A stretch of DNA of 64,000 nucleotides from Auriscalpium vulgare (lineage: Eukaryota > Basidiomycota > Agaricomycetes > Russulales > Auriscalpiaceae), in contig JAHBBC010000010.1 in NCBI GenBank assembly GCA_019915015.1, forward strand, positions 1,550,001 to 1,614,000, in the 5' to 3' direction. Below the pieces are notes generated by a model. It did not search any database. It was not told the DNA's origin and worked only from the letters and a program-made list of their open reading frames with translations. Position numbers and translations under genes: made by a program. This document shows positions 11,732-24,202 of the stretch, in pieces. Positions within the stretch are counted from its first letter, which is position 1. Each line of letters starts with the position of its first letter.

Positions 11732-12602
11732 ATGTCTCTCGTCCAGCGCAACTGCAATCCAATATCGCGCTCCATCGTCACTCGGTCGAGTCTTGCTCGC
11801 CATGCGCAAATTTTGACTCGCGGGAAGAAGACAGTAGTGTCGGACGCGGCGAAGGAGTCGCTGTCGTGGACCGACTACCTTGCTATCCGGAAGGGCAAAC
11901 GGAGATGGGAGCAGGTGAGTAGCATTCACTCTGTCCGCTTGCGGTGCTGAGCAGTTATGGGTTGAAGGCTTTGACGATACCCTGCGTGGCGGGGGGCCTT
12001 GCAGGTGGAGCAATGTTCTTTGGTTCATTGGAAATGGATGCCTCAAAACCTTTCATGGTGCGCTACAGGACCATAGAAGCCCTCGCGAATCGTTTGACTT
12101 ATGTCTGTTGTGCAGGGTATCGACCCCATATTTGTGCTCGGCGGTGGAACACTAGGATGCATGGGTACGACCTGCTTCATGCCATCCTTCGCGCTCCATT
12201 CCACTTACCAGTCTCGCCTACAGGTCTCGGATACCTCCTGGGACCTATCATCGGATCAACATTCTGGCGCCTCACACACCGTCGCAGCATGGCTCTCATT
12301 GAGGCGCGCGACCGCGAGTTCCACAAACGCATTGTGAAAATGAGGGCGGATCCTACCGCGCAAAGCTATACAAACCCTGTTCCGGATTTCTACGGTACGC
12401 ACGTTTCTTTATCACGAGTTGAGCTGGAACACTGGAACCCGCGTCTGTAGGTGAAAAAATTGGCTCGCTGCACCAGTATAGACAGGTATGTGTGCTCGCG
12501 CCTTGACCCTATTCTCAGACTGAAGGTTCATTGCTATGCTAGTGGTTGAAGGATCAAGCCAAGTACAAGCGGAAGTCTCAGTGGACGGAGGAGCAGTTGT
12601 AA
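11732..12602 (+). CDS. PAM17: TIM23 import motor subunit Pam17
   Basis: Inner-membrane subunit that helps organise the presequence translocase-associated import motor. Exon 1 (11732-11914) carries an Arg-rich mitochondrial presequence and ends SWTDYLAIRKGKRRWEQ. The acceptor just before ALTIPCVAGG restores the frame and gives the first membrane segment (VAGGLAGGAMFFG). GIDPIFVLGGGTLGCMG follows, then [58 protein letters not shown] and a basic C-terminus ending at TAA 12602. Motif order and the two hydrophobic segments match Pam17. At least five exons. A second import-motor gene, PAM18, lies 26 kb away. Confidence 0.92.
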
Positions 12603-12973
12603 CTCCTGTGGAAGATGATATTAGACATTCGACTCAGCGATAGCTCTCCCCCAGACACAATTTGCACACCTCGCCAACTCATTATTTTTCATTGTCGTGA
12701 GATAGCTACTGTAGCACTGCCAGTGAGAGCTGTGGAAAATCCCTGTGGCCAGCGCGGCGCGCGCGTCGCGAATCTGGTCAAGCCGAGACTCGCCGCGTCT
12801 GATGCCGGCTCTGGCCCTCACTTCCTCCTGCCAGACTAAGATTGCCTCAAGCCTGCTTTCTTGGCATGCATCCATGTATCGCTAGACCTTTGGTAGCTCG
12901 ACTCGCTGCACGCCCGATTGTGAGCTCAAAGCGATGATGATTCGTCTGACGGACAGTTGAAACATCCCCTCAG
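12603..12973. other. Intergenic; COX11 5' end may lie here
   Basis: No independent gene was recognised. A possible first COX11 exon could start at the ATG at 12867 (MHPCIARPL) and splice with a GTAGCT donor to the acceptor at about 12973. The joined sequence would make a plausible mitochondrial presequence, but this is unproven. Confidence 0.35.
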
Positions 12974-13962
12974 GTCTTCAGCGCACGACACTCTTCGCGT
13001 CTCTCTCAGCCGTCACTATTTGGCTTGCACTGTCGTCATGAACTATGGAGAGGCAAATCTGACGTCCCAGGGCGGTCGCTGAGCACATCTTCACCTCCGC
13101 CTCGCACTCGTCGGGTTGTCTCTGCGAGGGAGATGTATAAGCAGAAGAACAGGACACTGTTCATGTACACGTCGGCCGTGGTGCGTGGTCTTCCCTCTCT
13201 CGAGCTCACCTCTTCTAATCATTGCTAGATTGTCTTCGCTGTTGGTGCCTCTTATGCTGCTGTGCCATTATACCGCATGTTCTGCGCCGCCACCGGGTTT
13301 GCGGGCACACCCGTCGTGGGCACGGGCAAATTTGAAGCCGAGCGCCTCGTTCCGGTGGAAGGCGCGAAACGAATCAAAGTGCACTTCAATGCCGACCGCT
13401 CAGACCAGCTGCCGTGGACATTTTCTCCGCAGCAGAAGTACGTGACCGTGCTACCCGGGGAGACAAGTCTGGCGTTTTACAAGGCAAAGAACACATCTGA
13501 TAAAGATATCATTGGTATCGCCACGTACAATGTTACCCCCGACAGGGTGAGTGAATCGCTGCTCTTCGGACCATCTGTCAGCGCTGAACTAGCATCAAGA
13601 TCGCACCATACTTTGCGAAAGTAGAGTGTTTCTGCTTCGAGGAGCAGAAGCTACTGGCCGGTGAGGAGGTCGACATGCCGTTACTGTTTTTCATCGACAA
13701 GGACGTCCTGGATGACCCGGCGTGCCGTAACCTGGACGACGTCGTGTTGTCCTACACGTTCTTCCGGTACGTATCTTGAGCGGAGGGGAGCGTGTCCTTG
13801 CTGAAGGCCTGCAGGGCACGACGGAATGCTCAAGGTCTCCTGGAACCCGACGCGTCTGAGGACGTCTTGCAGGCGTCTCAAGGGTTCGCTGATTTCGAGC
13901 ATGCGCCGAAGGCTGAGGTGCGGAATGGACGCGGGGCGCCGGCATCTGTTCCCAATCCATAA
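12974..13962 (+). CDS. COX11: Cytochrome c oxidase assembly copper chaperone Cox11
   Basis: Inner-membrane copper chaperone that delivers copper to the CuB site of Cox1. The first certain exon has a basic leader, then MYKQKNRTLFMYTSAV. After a splice comes IVFAVGASYAAVPLYRMFC, the single membrane span. The intermembrane-space domain follows: IKVHFNADRSDQLPWTF, PGETSLAFYKAKNTSDKDI, IGIATYNVTPDR, then the copper-binding CFCFEEQ and MPLLFFIDKDVLDDP. The C-terminus has LSYTFFR spliced to a short tail, ending at TAA 13960-13962. The copper-binding Cys pair is present. The start is unsettled: the first in-frame ATG of this exon is 13132, but the open frame and an acceptor near 12973 suggest an upstream exon supplying the presequence. 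Confidence 0.9.
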
Positions 13963-14361
13963 ACGTAGTACAGGAATGATCTTCCCTTCGTGACCTTCAT
14001 CTACCACCTGCCATCACTGAGCGTCGCGTCGCGTCAAAATTATATTGGACAGCATCTGCGCGCGCCGCGCATACGTTAACATGCACAGCAAGCGGTGAGG
14101 TTTTCCCGGCGACCTCCGACCGCGCTCTGCGACCTGTGGGCCAGCGCGCAGGATGCTGCGGAGGTCGAGGAAATAAACCAGAGGTGCAGCCTGAGGGAGT
14201 CATGGCGACTGGACATATGTTCGATGATCGATGACGTCGCGTGGTGGTGGCGCGCTTGAAACGCAGTGTCGAGCGCAGGTTCTCACGGATGCTATTTAGT
14301 CCTTGGACCAGACCATCATCCTAGCGAGGCGCGGAACAGCCCTACTCACCCTGCCACCGCG
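13963..14361. other. Intergenic COX11-CAF120
   Basis: About 400 bases with no supported gene, containing the CAF120 5' flank. Confidence 0.4.
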
Positions 14362-17300
14362 ATGGCTTCCTCGCCAAATAGCTCAAGTATGCAGTGGGAC
14401 AAGAGGAACCAGGGCTTCATTTCTCCCTCTCAGCTGCAGCAGATGAGGCTCCATTCTCCCAATCGGGACCTCAGTTCGTCCCCGGCACAAGAACCGCTCC
14501 CTGCACAACCTCCACCATCACGACCCCCTCAAAGCGCGCCGCCCCAAACCCACAACCGCTCCTCCTCCTTCTTCTCCATCTTCGGCAAGTCCAACGAGCC
14601 CCCTCAGCCGGCACCGTTCTCTAGCCTCCAGGCCCGCCGCACCAATTCTGCACAAGGCCCGGACGAGCAAGGCAGGATGTCACTGGACAAAGGCCGGCCG
14701 ACGCTGTCATCTCCGTTGTCGTCTCCCTCTGTTCGGGGCCAGGCAGCCCCGGAGCGACGCGCCTCGATCGCGGGAGGTGCTCCTCCGGGCCCGACGGGGC
14801 CCCAACAGCCTCTGCACCCCGAAATTCGCTCCGTCGTGCAGCTCACGCTCGCCCACGCCCACAAGGTGTACTTCTCGGGGCCCTTGGTGCGTCGCATCGA
14901 ACGACTGCCGGACGGCCATCAGCCTGCCAAGGACGAAGGCTGGAGGGATGTCTGGGCGCAGCTCGGCGGCACCACCCTCAGCGTGTGGGACATGAAGGAG
15001 ATCGAGGAGGCGAGCAAGGTGGGCAAGGAGGTCCCGCCGACGTACATCAACATCACAGACGCGGTGCGCACGCTTTCGATCGCGCGCGTGTAGTTCACTA
15101 AATGTTTTGGAAGTTCGTCAACGTTCTAGGTGCTGTGACCATTCCGGCGTCTGGCGACAACCCTGCCAAGAAGTTCAGCAACGTCGTCACGGTCAACACC
15201 GCAGGGTCAAACTTGCTGCTGTTTTCATGCCCTTCAACCGTCGCCCTCATTTCTTGGGCAACGGCCTTCCGACTTTCAGCGTGGGAGAAGTCTCGCCTGG
15301 AAGAAATATACACTGCCCATCTCGTCCGAATAACGTATAACAGCGGTAAGCACAAAAGCTGCTCAACATCCGGGGCCGCAGTCTTGACATCTTCGCAGGG
15401 CGAGAGTTGCCCTCCACCCTTGTCCGAAGTCGCATGGAGGGTTGGGTTCGCGTCCGCATGGCAGGGCAGACGGACTGGAAGCGTCTGTGGATGACAATTA
15501 GCTCCGGCTCTTCACAAGAAGCTCTCACTTCGTCTGACCGTCCCAGCTCCCCAGGAGCAGCACCTCGAAAGAGACGGATTTCGTCTCTGTTCTCCTCTCG
15601 AGAAGACAATCACGGAGGTCTACTCTACCAGAAGTCGATTGTCTCTTTCTTCCTCTCCCAGAAAACGAAAGACAAGAAGCGCCCCGTTATGTCTTTCCAA
15701 GACGTTACACAGGCGTTTGCCGTCTATCCGGAGCGCCCAGAGCTCATCAACAGGAGCACACTGATGAAGCTCGAAGGCACCTTTGGAGACGAGGAAGTTG
15801 CGGGAGCAATGCGTGGGAAGGAGGGTTGGGTGCTTGTCATGCCGGAGCTGGAGTCTGGACTTCAACAACATACGGAGATGCTCAAATGGCTCATCGGTGC
15901 GTCGCTATTGCAACCTTTTGCAACTAATTCACCCTCATCATCCACACTAACACCATCACAGCGCTTCATGATGCGTTTCAGCTCTACGGCCGACCAAAGG
16001 AGTACTCATGGGACCCACGGGATCCAGCGTCCATGATGTTTGCATACCCCATTGGACCCAATCGCGACGTGAGTCTCTCATGTCATTGGCCGGCGTTCTT
16101 TCTGATCAAAGAGTCCTTAGCTACTGTTTTTGGAGCGCGAGATGGCTGAGTCTATGGACCCTCGAGACGACCGCACCTCTGCTGTCCGTTCGCGGCTTCT
16201 CAACATCCTTTTGGAACGAATGTCAGGCGTCCCACCTCAGCAACGTCAGGGCCAGCCTGGCCGGCCTAGTATTGCGCCTACTCTACCGCCACTTCCGTCA
16301 CTCTCAGAGTCCGAGCCCGAATCTGGTGGCAGCGGCTCGACGCCTTCGCAGGGAGCGCTGCCTCAGTTGCCGGCTCTCAACTTTGATTCCTCGCCTGCAA
16401 ATGGCAACGGGACACATTCGGAGCCAGGGAAGCGCATTCTGACGCCAATTACCGAGGGCAGTGCCGATAGCAAAACGCGGTCGTTGTCTTTGGGTGACAG
16501 CGCAACAGTCAGATCGCCTTTGGGCCAAGGTCCGCCTGAAGAAGCGGATGAGAATGGTGCTATGCTGGACCGGCCGATGAACTCCAGTCCGTCGAATATG
16601 TCACCAACATCACTGCAGCCGAATCGGAGACCGAGTGAAGACACTGTCGCCTCCATCAAGAACGTCAATTCGTCAAGACCTAGTCCACAATCGCGGCAGT
16701 CATTCGCTGGCAGTGTTGCCAAGAATTCGATGGAGGAACGATCAAGTCCAAATTCCACCAACATTACATCGAGGGCGTCAATCAAGACCGTCAATAGCTC
16801 CTTCTCTCCACCTCCTCTCTCACCAGCGACCTCCTCTAACCCCCCTGCATCGATTAATAACGTTCCTCCCCCGCGCACACCATCACCTGCTGGATTCTCG
16901 ATCCTTACGTCACCGCACTCTATCCTCTCGTCGCCGAACTCCCCAATAGACGTTTCAGAGCGATCACCTGAGTTCAGGAGTTTCGCGAACAACGCAGAGC
17001 GTGCTCCTCGCTCTCCTGGTACTCCGCCCATCACTGCACGAGCCCCCTTACCTCCTTCCAAGCTAAGCTCAGAACCGGCGATGACAAAAGAAGAGCCAGA
17101 CGACGATGACGACCTCTATGCCGAAGCTGGTGCACTGTACTACATGCAACAGTTCGATCAGCAAGACGCCCCGCGCCGTGTTCCCCCAAAACCAACGTCG
17201 GACGATGATGAGACATCCTCTGACGAGTCCAGCGAAGAAGCTCACCCGGCACCTCCCCCTCCTCCCCAAAAGACAGTATCGCCTCTGCGCACGCGGGCGA

Positions 17301-19429
17301 ACTCCCCGCCTGCTGCCAGTGTTCGCTCTGGAGCACGTTCGCCTCAGCAGTGGCAAGCGCGCAGCCCGGCACCTCCCGCGAAGTCTCCCACGACGGATAG
17401 CGCTCATAGCGGCTCAGACCGCCGGCCCGTTGGCGCACGTGCTGCGCCTGGGAGTAACCGTCACGACGCGCTTTCTCCAGAACTTTTCAGCACGGACGCC
17501 AGCGACATCCACCGCATACAGAACATGAGCGCACACGAAGACGACGAAAACGCGGACGCGTTGGCGGCCCTCACTTTCCTCGAGCAGGACGAACCGTCGC
17601 AGCCAGCGCAGCCAGCCGCCCGCTCTGTCGCGTCACCTCCGCCACTACCGGCCTCGCAGCCGCCAGCCATCGCGGCACCAGAGCAACGCTCTGGATCTCC
17701 GTCTAGCGATGCACACTCGCAGTACCGGTCGTCGTTTGCGCCATCGAGGAAGGCCATGGAACGGAAGGCTCAGACGGAAGCACAGCAGGCGGCGCACGAA
17801 GCAGCGTCTCATCGACCAGGGAGAGCTGGAAAGGCAAGGGCAAATGTGAAGAACCGCAGAGCATGGGGCGATAGTAGTGACGAGGAAGAGGAGGACGAGG
17901 AGGAAGAGGAGGACGTGGACTCAGACGGAGAGCCGACTGCACCGGTGCGCGACGATCGTTCTGCCTCAGGCTATTTCCCTCCCGTCGGCCCAGGCCAGTC
18001 ACTTCAGCCCTCTGCCGTTCCCAGCACCGAATCCTCCCAGTCCAACTCCGCGCATGCGCGTCCTCCTCGCAATCTTCCTCAGGTCCCTCCTCCACGCAGC
18101 CAGGGTGAGTTTTTCCCGCCTAAGCGGCCTTAAGTCGCTGACTAAATTTTTGCAGGAGGATACGAATCAGATAGCCGCCGTCCGTATCCCGATCAGTATT
18201 CGCAAGCTGAGCGCCGCACTGCGTACGAGGACAGCTTGCACCCCTCGTCGGCTGGACAGTCCGGGATCCCGACACATGCCCCTGCACCCGTTCCTCCTCG
18301 TCACATGTGGAGCCAGGTCCTCGATCCTGGACATACACCAGGCTCTGTTCCAGATGGCGGACGAGATACCTTCATCCAGCTGGAGCCTGCCACACAGACT
18401 ATGACGAAGGCGTTCACTCCCCATGGACTGCTCTCTGCTGGTCTTCAAGACAAAGAAGATCGATCCGCAAAGAAGCAGGAGGAACTCGCCCGCGAGTCTG
18501 GAGCCTCGCTTGTCAACGTGCCGAACAAGCCGCCGCCTCCACAGACCGGTCTCCTCGGCGCGATCACTGGCTACGAGCGCGAGCGCAAACGCGAAGGTGG
18601 CGTGGGCGCGACCCTCACGGAACGCGAGCGGGAGAAGCGCATGGCCGAGGAGCGGCAGCGCAAGCTGGACGAGTACCAACGCCAGCAGCTCGAGCAGATG
18701 GCGCAGGGCGGCTCGATGTACGGCGCGCAGCAGTTCCCTGGCTACAACCCCATGATGAACCCCATGATGATGGGCATGAACCCAATGATGTCCGGATTCA
18801 TGGGGGGTTACCCGGGGATGATGCCAGGCATGCAAGGCTATGGGAACCCCCAGCACATGTTCGCTGCTCAGCAGGCCGCGCAGGCGTACCAGCAGGCCAT
18901 GATGTCGCTGTCGCAGGCTGGATCGCAGGTCGGAGTTGATGCCGGAGGACAACAGCAAATGAACCCCATGATGACGGGTGCGAGCATGGGTGGGTACGAC
19001 CCTCGGTTCTCGATGATGATGCCCATGATGAGCCCCATGCCGATGGGTGGCATGAACCCCATGGGGCAGATGAGCCCGATGGCGACGGGGCAGATGAGCC
19101 CGATGGCGACGGGCGGGATGCCAGGTGCGATGAACGGCGGGATGATGAACGGTGGGATGCCCGGGATGAACGGCGGGATGCAGGGCGCGATGGGCGGCGC
19201 GATGTCGCCGATGCCGATGAACATGCAGATGACCGGCAACGCCTCTCAATTCGACCCCCGCTTCTCGCAGTACGACCCCGGCCTGCAACCGCCCTCTGCG
19301 AGCTTCGCCAACCAGGGCGGCAGGTTCCCGTCGCGCAATAGCTCCGCGGGCAACTCGCCCGTCCGCCGTCCGGCGGACGACGAGTCTGTGCGACGGTCCG
19401 CCGACGCGAGCCCCCGCCCGCCGCAATAG
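14362..19429 (+). CDS. PH-domain protein of the CAF120/SKG3 family
   Basis: Long fungal protein annotated in relatives as CCR4-NOT-associated CAF120, paralogous in yeast to the bud-neck protein Skg3. The start MASSPNSSSMQWDKRNQGF leads into a Pro/Ser-rich region. Then come EIRSVVQLTLAHAHKVYFSG, a PH-like module (WAQLGGTTLSVWDMKEIEEA, YINITDA, VNTAGSNLLLFSCPS, LEEIYTAHLVRITY), a second PH-like part (EGWVRVRMAGQTDWKRLWM, VTQAFAVYPERPELINRSTL, EGWVLVMPELESG) and ESMDPRDDRTSAVRSRLLNI. The rest is disordered, with acidic runs and a heptad-like segment (TEREREKRMAEERQRKLDEY). The tail has many Met/Gly/Pro repeats (for example MGQMSPMATGQMSPMATGGM). The largest gene in the window, with at least six exons. 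Confidence 0.88.
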
Positions 19430-20040
19430 AACAAGATGGCTTCCCCATTTACGACGATATGACACGGACCCTCGTTTTTTTAGCTCTCCTCATCTCAACC
19501 ATTCTTTAAGCAATATTTTGGATAAGTCATTGCATCTTGCATCACATCGGACAGTCGTTTGCTTTTTATCACTCTCCCTTTCGATTTTGGTTCGCATTAC
19601 ACATGTAGCCGCAGAGCTTATAATAGACGTAGCTGTCTCTTCCCCGTGACTGCGCCCACACATCATGATACTCAACGTCAAATCACACACCAAGGGCTCG
19701 AGCTATGCTCAGGATTGCCCGCCTCAGTGAGTGCCACACATTTCGCTACCGTCCAGTTCTACAGCACCTCGGATGGCGACGTGTAAGTACAGTGTTACGG
19801 TGCCCTACGATTCAAATCAAGTATTTTGTCTCTGCTACACTCACCGCTGGCCAGCAGGTCTCGAAGGAAGCACTGTGCCCGGAGACCGCCTCTTGAGTCG
19901 GAGGACACTTAGTATGCCCACACGGTACCCCCTGCCGAACGCCGGAAGGAGAAGATCCTTGCGCGGAAGAGTCTCGAGAGCACAAGCTCCCCATTCCCAT
20001 GTCAACTGCTTTAGAAGCTGTAGTTCAATATTTGTAGAAT
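19430..20040. other. Intergenic after CAF120
   Basis: No gene recognised; only short frames. Confidence 0.4.
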
Positions 20041-20079
20041 GATACCGACCGATATCTTGCTGAGCTTTGAATTTCGGTC

Positions 20080-20800
20080 ACGAGCAGGCACTGCAGGCTC
20101 GGTGTTACGTCGGCAGGCGCCGGCCCTTGCTGGTTCCTACCATCATCATCTATGTTTTCGAAGCGGCAGTCTACGAGTGCAACGTCGTCGTGCCGTCGTC
20201 GAATGCCGCGCGCAAAGTAGTCGGCGACAAGTTCTGTGAGTGACGGGGTGAGCAACTGTCGATTGAACACATGCATACGGATTCCTGATCACTTACTCTT
20301 GAAGTCAGGAGCATGCGAATGCCAACCGTCCGGAAGATCGTCTAGTCGAAAGGTCTTGACAAGCAGCGAATTCATCTTCTTGCAGAGTACAACGATGAGC
20401 GAAGGGCGTTGATTTCCTCGGAGGACGGCGACCGCTCCGGCCTCTGGCTACGCTCTCCACCGTCGCACCTGGTTCGTCACACGCTGGCGCAAGTTCTTTC
20501 CGTCGGCGCAGGTTCCCTCCGTCGGCTTATACTTATGCGTACGGTGGATACTCCCTTCGCGCAGGAAAATGCGTACCAACTTCAGAATCCAAAGGGATGG
20601 ATACGGTAAGACTTACCGTTCATGAACACTAGGTTCGAACCCGAACGTCATGGCAGCTGTCACCATGACCCGAGCCTGACAGTCTCTCAATCGATTATCG
20701 GAGCTCACCTACTTCGCATCTGGGGCTGCCTGGGGCTAACTTGTGTTCACATGGATCCGGTGCGATCCTTCACATGTATGAGCGACTCCGCACCTATGCG
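20080..20800 (+). repeat. Upstream segment duplicated with the dehydrogenase gene (copy 1)
   Basis: Diverged copy of the segment at about 22390-22830. Matching blocks include the sequence around 20160-20235 against 22440-22510, and the block around 20590-20735 (AAAGGGATGGATAC and CTCTCAATCGATTATCGG) against 22690-22815. The block order is conserved, so promoter-side DNA was duplicated together with the dehydrogenase gene. No intact gene was found inside it. Confidence 0.75.
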
Positions 20801-20941
20801 CTGTGGACCGCCTTCTGCCAGCTTCTTTGAAGTGTCGCCTGTGGGTACCCAGGCTTGCTCCACTCCACTGACTCTGGACCTCTGACTATCTATCTTCCTG
20901 GTTCGCAGGCATGTCATTTGTCACAGCTCAAAGCTCCGTGC

Positions 20942-20948
20942 TATAAAA
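20942..20948 (+). promoter_or_regulatory. TATA box of dehydrogenase gene 1
   Basis: TATAAAA, about 91 bases before the start codon, inside a block (CTATAAAATGCGA) repeated before the third copy. Confidence 0.7.
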
Positions 20949-21032
20949 TGCGACCTTTAGATGTGCAGACCGTCAGCAGTCTCCTCGTCGCATCCCCACT
21001 CTTAGCCACCCTTATACACTTGGTATTTCATC

Positions 21033-22114
21033 ATGTCTATCATCGGCTACGACGAAAATCTCCCAGTCAAGGAGGTCCACGAGTGAGCTGTCTGGCTTTC
21101 CCTCTGCCGCTGTGCCTTACACATGTCTCAGTATCTATCCCGCCATCGACCCTCAGGAGCACTATTCTGCTCAGATATTCAAGGGCAAGGTTGTCTTGAT
21201 CACCGGTGCCTCTCGCGGTATCGGCCTCGAGTCCGCCCTGCAGTTCGCTCGCGCCGGCGCGTCGCTTGCGCTCGCCTCGCGCAAGCAGGCGACGCTTGAC
21301 GAGTCGAAGAATCTCATCCTCAAGGAGGCGCCGACCGCGCAGGTCATCACCTTCGTCGCGGACGTCAAGGACTTGAAGCACGCAGAGGCCGCTGTCAAGG
21401 GCACCGTGGCCCATTTCGGCAAGCTCGACATCCTTATTTCTAATGCGGGAAAAATCCGCGCGATGGGCAAGCGTGAGTCGCGCGTCGTCTTCACGCATCG
21501 TGGGTCTGAGTGTTATCATAACAGCCTTCGTCGAGATGGACCCCACCGGCTGGTGGGAGACTCAGGAGGTCAACCTCCGCGGTACCTACAACTTTGTCCA
21601 GTAAGTTTTGGATCCCATGCACCGTTGACTAGAACCTGATTGCAGTTACGGACAGCTACGCCATCCCCGAGCTGATTAAGACCAAGGGTCGTATCATCCT
21701 CGTATCGTCTCTTACGGCGCAACTCCGTATGCCCAGTGGAAGCGACTATGGCATCTCCAAATTTGCACTCGGCCGCCTGGCGGAGTTCATCGCGGTCGGT
21801 GAGTTGGTTCCAACCTCCCACCTTTACTGTATATCGAGAGACACAACACAGAGTACCCGGACGTCAAGGTTTTCACGGTGGACCCCGGAACCGTCCAGAC
21901 GGAGTTGAACACTACGTCTGAGTCGGGGTACCCGCCTGCCGACCACGCATCGCTTTCTGCGGCGGTGTTTCTTTACCTCTCCGCTGGCAAGGCCGACTAT
22001 CTCAGCTCGAGGTTTGTGTCGGCCAACTGGGATCTCGCAGAAGTTGAGAAGGATTGGAAGGATAAGATTGTTGCGCAGAACAGTCTCGTGAACAAGCTCT
22101 CTATTCCCACTTAG
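21033..22114 (+). CDS. Short-chain dehydrogenase/reductase, tandem copy 1
   Basis: NAD(P)-dependent oxidoreductase of the classical SDR family; substrate unknown. Exons are 21033-21082, 21132-21472 and 21525-21600, then two more after acceptors near 21654 and 21850. Motifs: VVLITGASRGIG (cofactor-binding Gly motif), DVKDLKHAEAAV, ILISNAGK (NAG motif), catalytic Ser in ILVSSLTAQLRMP, and the YxxxK pair in SDYGISKFALGRLAEF. The C-terminus LSAAVFLYLSAGKADYLSS is followed by VNKLSIPT and stop. The frame is open throughout, about 290 residues. First of three tandem paralogues; it differs from copy 3 at many positions (for example GTVQTELNTTSE instead of GVVESELNVESQ). Confidence 0.92.
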
Positions 22115-22379
22115 ACTGAGTAGTTGTATTCCGAGCATTCCCTTGCCAGTGCTCGCCAAGGTCTATCCCAGTCAGGCACATATGTATCATGTATGCTCTT
22201 ATTTGCGTACATTTACTTCTATTTGTCCCTCTCCGCACCGCTTGAGAACGGCGGGCTCGTTGTGCTGGCTTCTGCTGGCCTCGGAGCAAGGTCACAGTCC
22301 CTAGGGCGCGTTTCGAGTCCTTTAAAATGCCATAAGTGACCAATAAGTGACTGCGATATAAGAGAAGGAAGTCGGCTAC

Positions 22380-22830
22380 GGTGTGCCGGAGTGCCGGTGT
22401 TACTTCAGCACGCGCCGGCCGGCCCTTGCGGATTCCTCTTCGAAGTGCAACCTCGTCGTGCCGTCGTCGAATGCCGCGCACAAACCAGTCGGCGACAAGT
22501 TTTGTGAGTGATATGCTTATTCGACATACGCATACAGATAACTTAATCTCGCACACAGGAGCGCCAACCGTCTGGAGGATCGTCCAGTCGAACTCGTCTG
22601 GTGCAAGTTCTCTCCGCTCTCCCCGTCGGGTCAATATTACGGTGGACACTTCCTCCGATCAGGGAAATGCACACCCAATTCCGAATTTGAAGGGATGGAT
22701 ACTAACCTTTCATGACCAGGAGCCGCCACTAGGTTCGCACATGAGCCTGCTTGTCACCATGACTCCAGCGCCAACGAGTCTCTCAATCGATTATCGGACC
22801 TCACCCACGTCAACATCTGGGGCTGGCCTG
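22380..22830 (+). repeat. Upstream segment duplicated with the dehydrogenase gene (copy 2)
   Basis: Counterpart of the 20080-20800 block, somewhat shorter. It precedes the broken second dehydrogenase gene. Confidence 0.75.
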
Positions 22831-23044
22831 AAAGCCGCATGGAGGGCCCGTATCAGGCTGCTGGACCTCCGACGCTTTCCTTCCAACTTCCAAGTGTTCA
22901 TATGGATTAGGTACGAGCACAAGCGGCGGACCGCACCTTTGCATAGAGCGCCGTCTCCCTTCTTTGGTGCCTGTGGGTAAACAGATCTGCTACAGTCCAC
23001 TGAGCTACGGACGTTCTTTGTCTATCTATCTTCCTTGTCTCTGC

Positions 23045-23051
23045 TACAAAA
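23045..23051 (+). promoter_or_regulatory. Mutated TATA element before dehydrogenase copy 2
   Basis: The position matching the TATA boxes of copies 1 and 3 reads TACAAAA here, 68 bases before the ATG. This fits loss of constraint on this copy. Confidence 0.5.
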
Positions 23052-23112
23052 TGCGGCCTCAGTGTCGTCCTGTTCCCACTCTTAGCCACCCATATACACC
23101 TGGTATCACATC

Positions 23113-24202
23113 ATGTCTATCATCGGCTTTGACGAAACCCTCCCAGTCAAGGAGGTCCACGAGTGAGCTGTCTGGCTTTCCCTCTGCCGCTGTGCCTTAC
23201 ACATGTCTCAGTATCTATCCCGCCATCGACCCTCAGGAGCACTATGCTGCTCAGACATTCAAGGGCAAGGTTGTCTTGATCACCGGTGCCTCTCGCGGTA
23301 TCGGCCTCGAGTCCCTGCAGTACGCTCGCGCCGGCGCGTCGCTTGCGCTCGCCTCGCGCAAGCAGGCGAAGCTTGACGAGTCGAAGAATCTCATCCTCAA
23401 GGAGGCACCGAACGCGCAGGTCATCACCTTCGTGGCCGACGTCAAGGACGTGAAGCACGCAGAGGCCGCTGTCAAGGGCACCGTGGCCCACTTTGGCAAG
23501 CTCGACATCCTCGTTGCTAATGCAGGAAAAATCCGCCCGATGGATAAGCGTAAGTTGCCGCCATCGTCTTCGCGGGTGGCACGTCTAACTGTGAGTGTAA
23601 CAGCCTTTGCCGAGAAGGACCCAGTCGCCTGGTGGGAAGTCCAGGAGGTCAACATTCGAGGCGTCTACAACTTCGTGCAGTGAGTGCTGTATCCCATGCA
23701 ATGTTGCTGAGAGACTGAGCGCAGTAATGCACAGTTAAGCCATCCCGGAGCTGGTCAAGTTCAAAGGTTGTGTCATCATCGTGGAGTCGTCTGTTGGGGC
23801 GCACATCCGTTTGCCCACTGCTAGCGACTACGTGGTCTCCAAGTTTGCGCTCGGCCGCCTGGCCGAGTTCACCGCCGTCGGTGAGATATATCTGAACACC
23901 CCCTCCCCAATGGATATTGATAGATCCACCCCGCCAACAGAGTACCCCGACGTCAAGGTGTTCGCAGTGCATCCCGGATTTGTCGAAAGCGAAATGAACG
24001 TGGAATCTCAAGCTCCGTTCCCGGCTGTGGACCCTGCATCTCTTCCTGCGGCGGTCTTCCTCTACCTCACAGCCGGAAGGCAGATTACCTCAACTCGAGG
24101 TTTGTGTCGGTTAATTGGGATCTTGCAGAGGTCGAGCGGGACTGGAAGGATAAGATTGTTGCGCAGAACGGCCTAGTGAACAAGCTCTGCATTCCCGTCT
24201 AG
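23113..24202 (+). pseudogene. Short-chain dehydrogenase/reductase, tandem copy 2, disabled
   Basis: Same exon layout as copies 1 and 3 and very similar in sequence, but with three lesions. The Ala codon after GLES is deleted (about 23314). After the intron that ends at 23734, the next codon is TAA (23736-23738), where copies 1 and 3 read TAC. One A is missing at about 24074-24077 (GGAAGG against GGAAAGG in copy 3), so the last about 40 codons shift frame. The Gly motif TGASRGIG and SDYVVSKF remain readable. The TATA element is also altered. Copy 3 is the closer relative. Confidence 0.9.

Noticed and set aside
18700..19240. Met/Gly-rich repeats at the end of CAF120 as a separate repeat element
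   Set aside because: They lie in frame within the protein, and low-complexity tails of this kind are usual for the family.
20632..20642. GGTTCGAACCC resembles a tRNA B box
   Set aside because: No A box or cloverleaf upstream, and the matching place in the duplicated segment lacks it.
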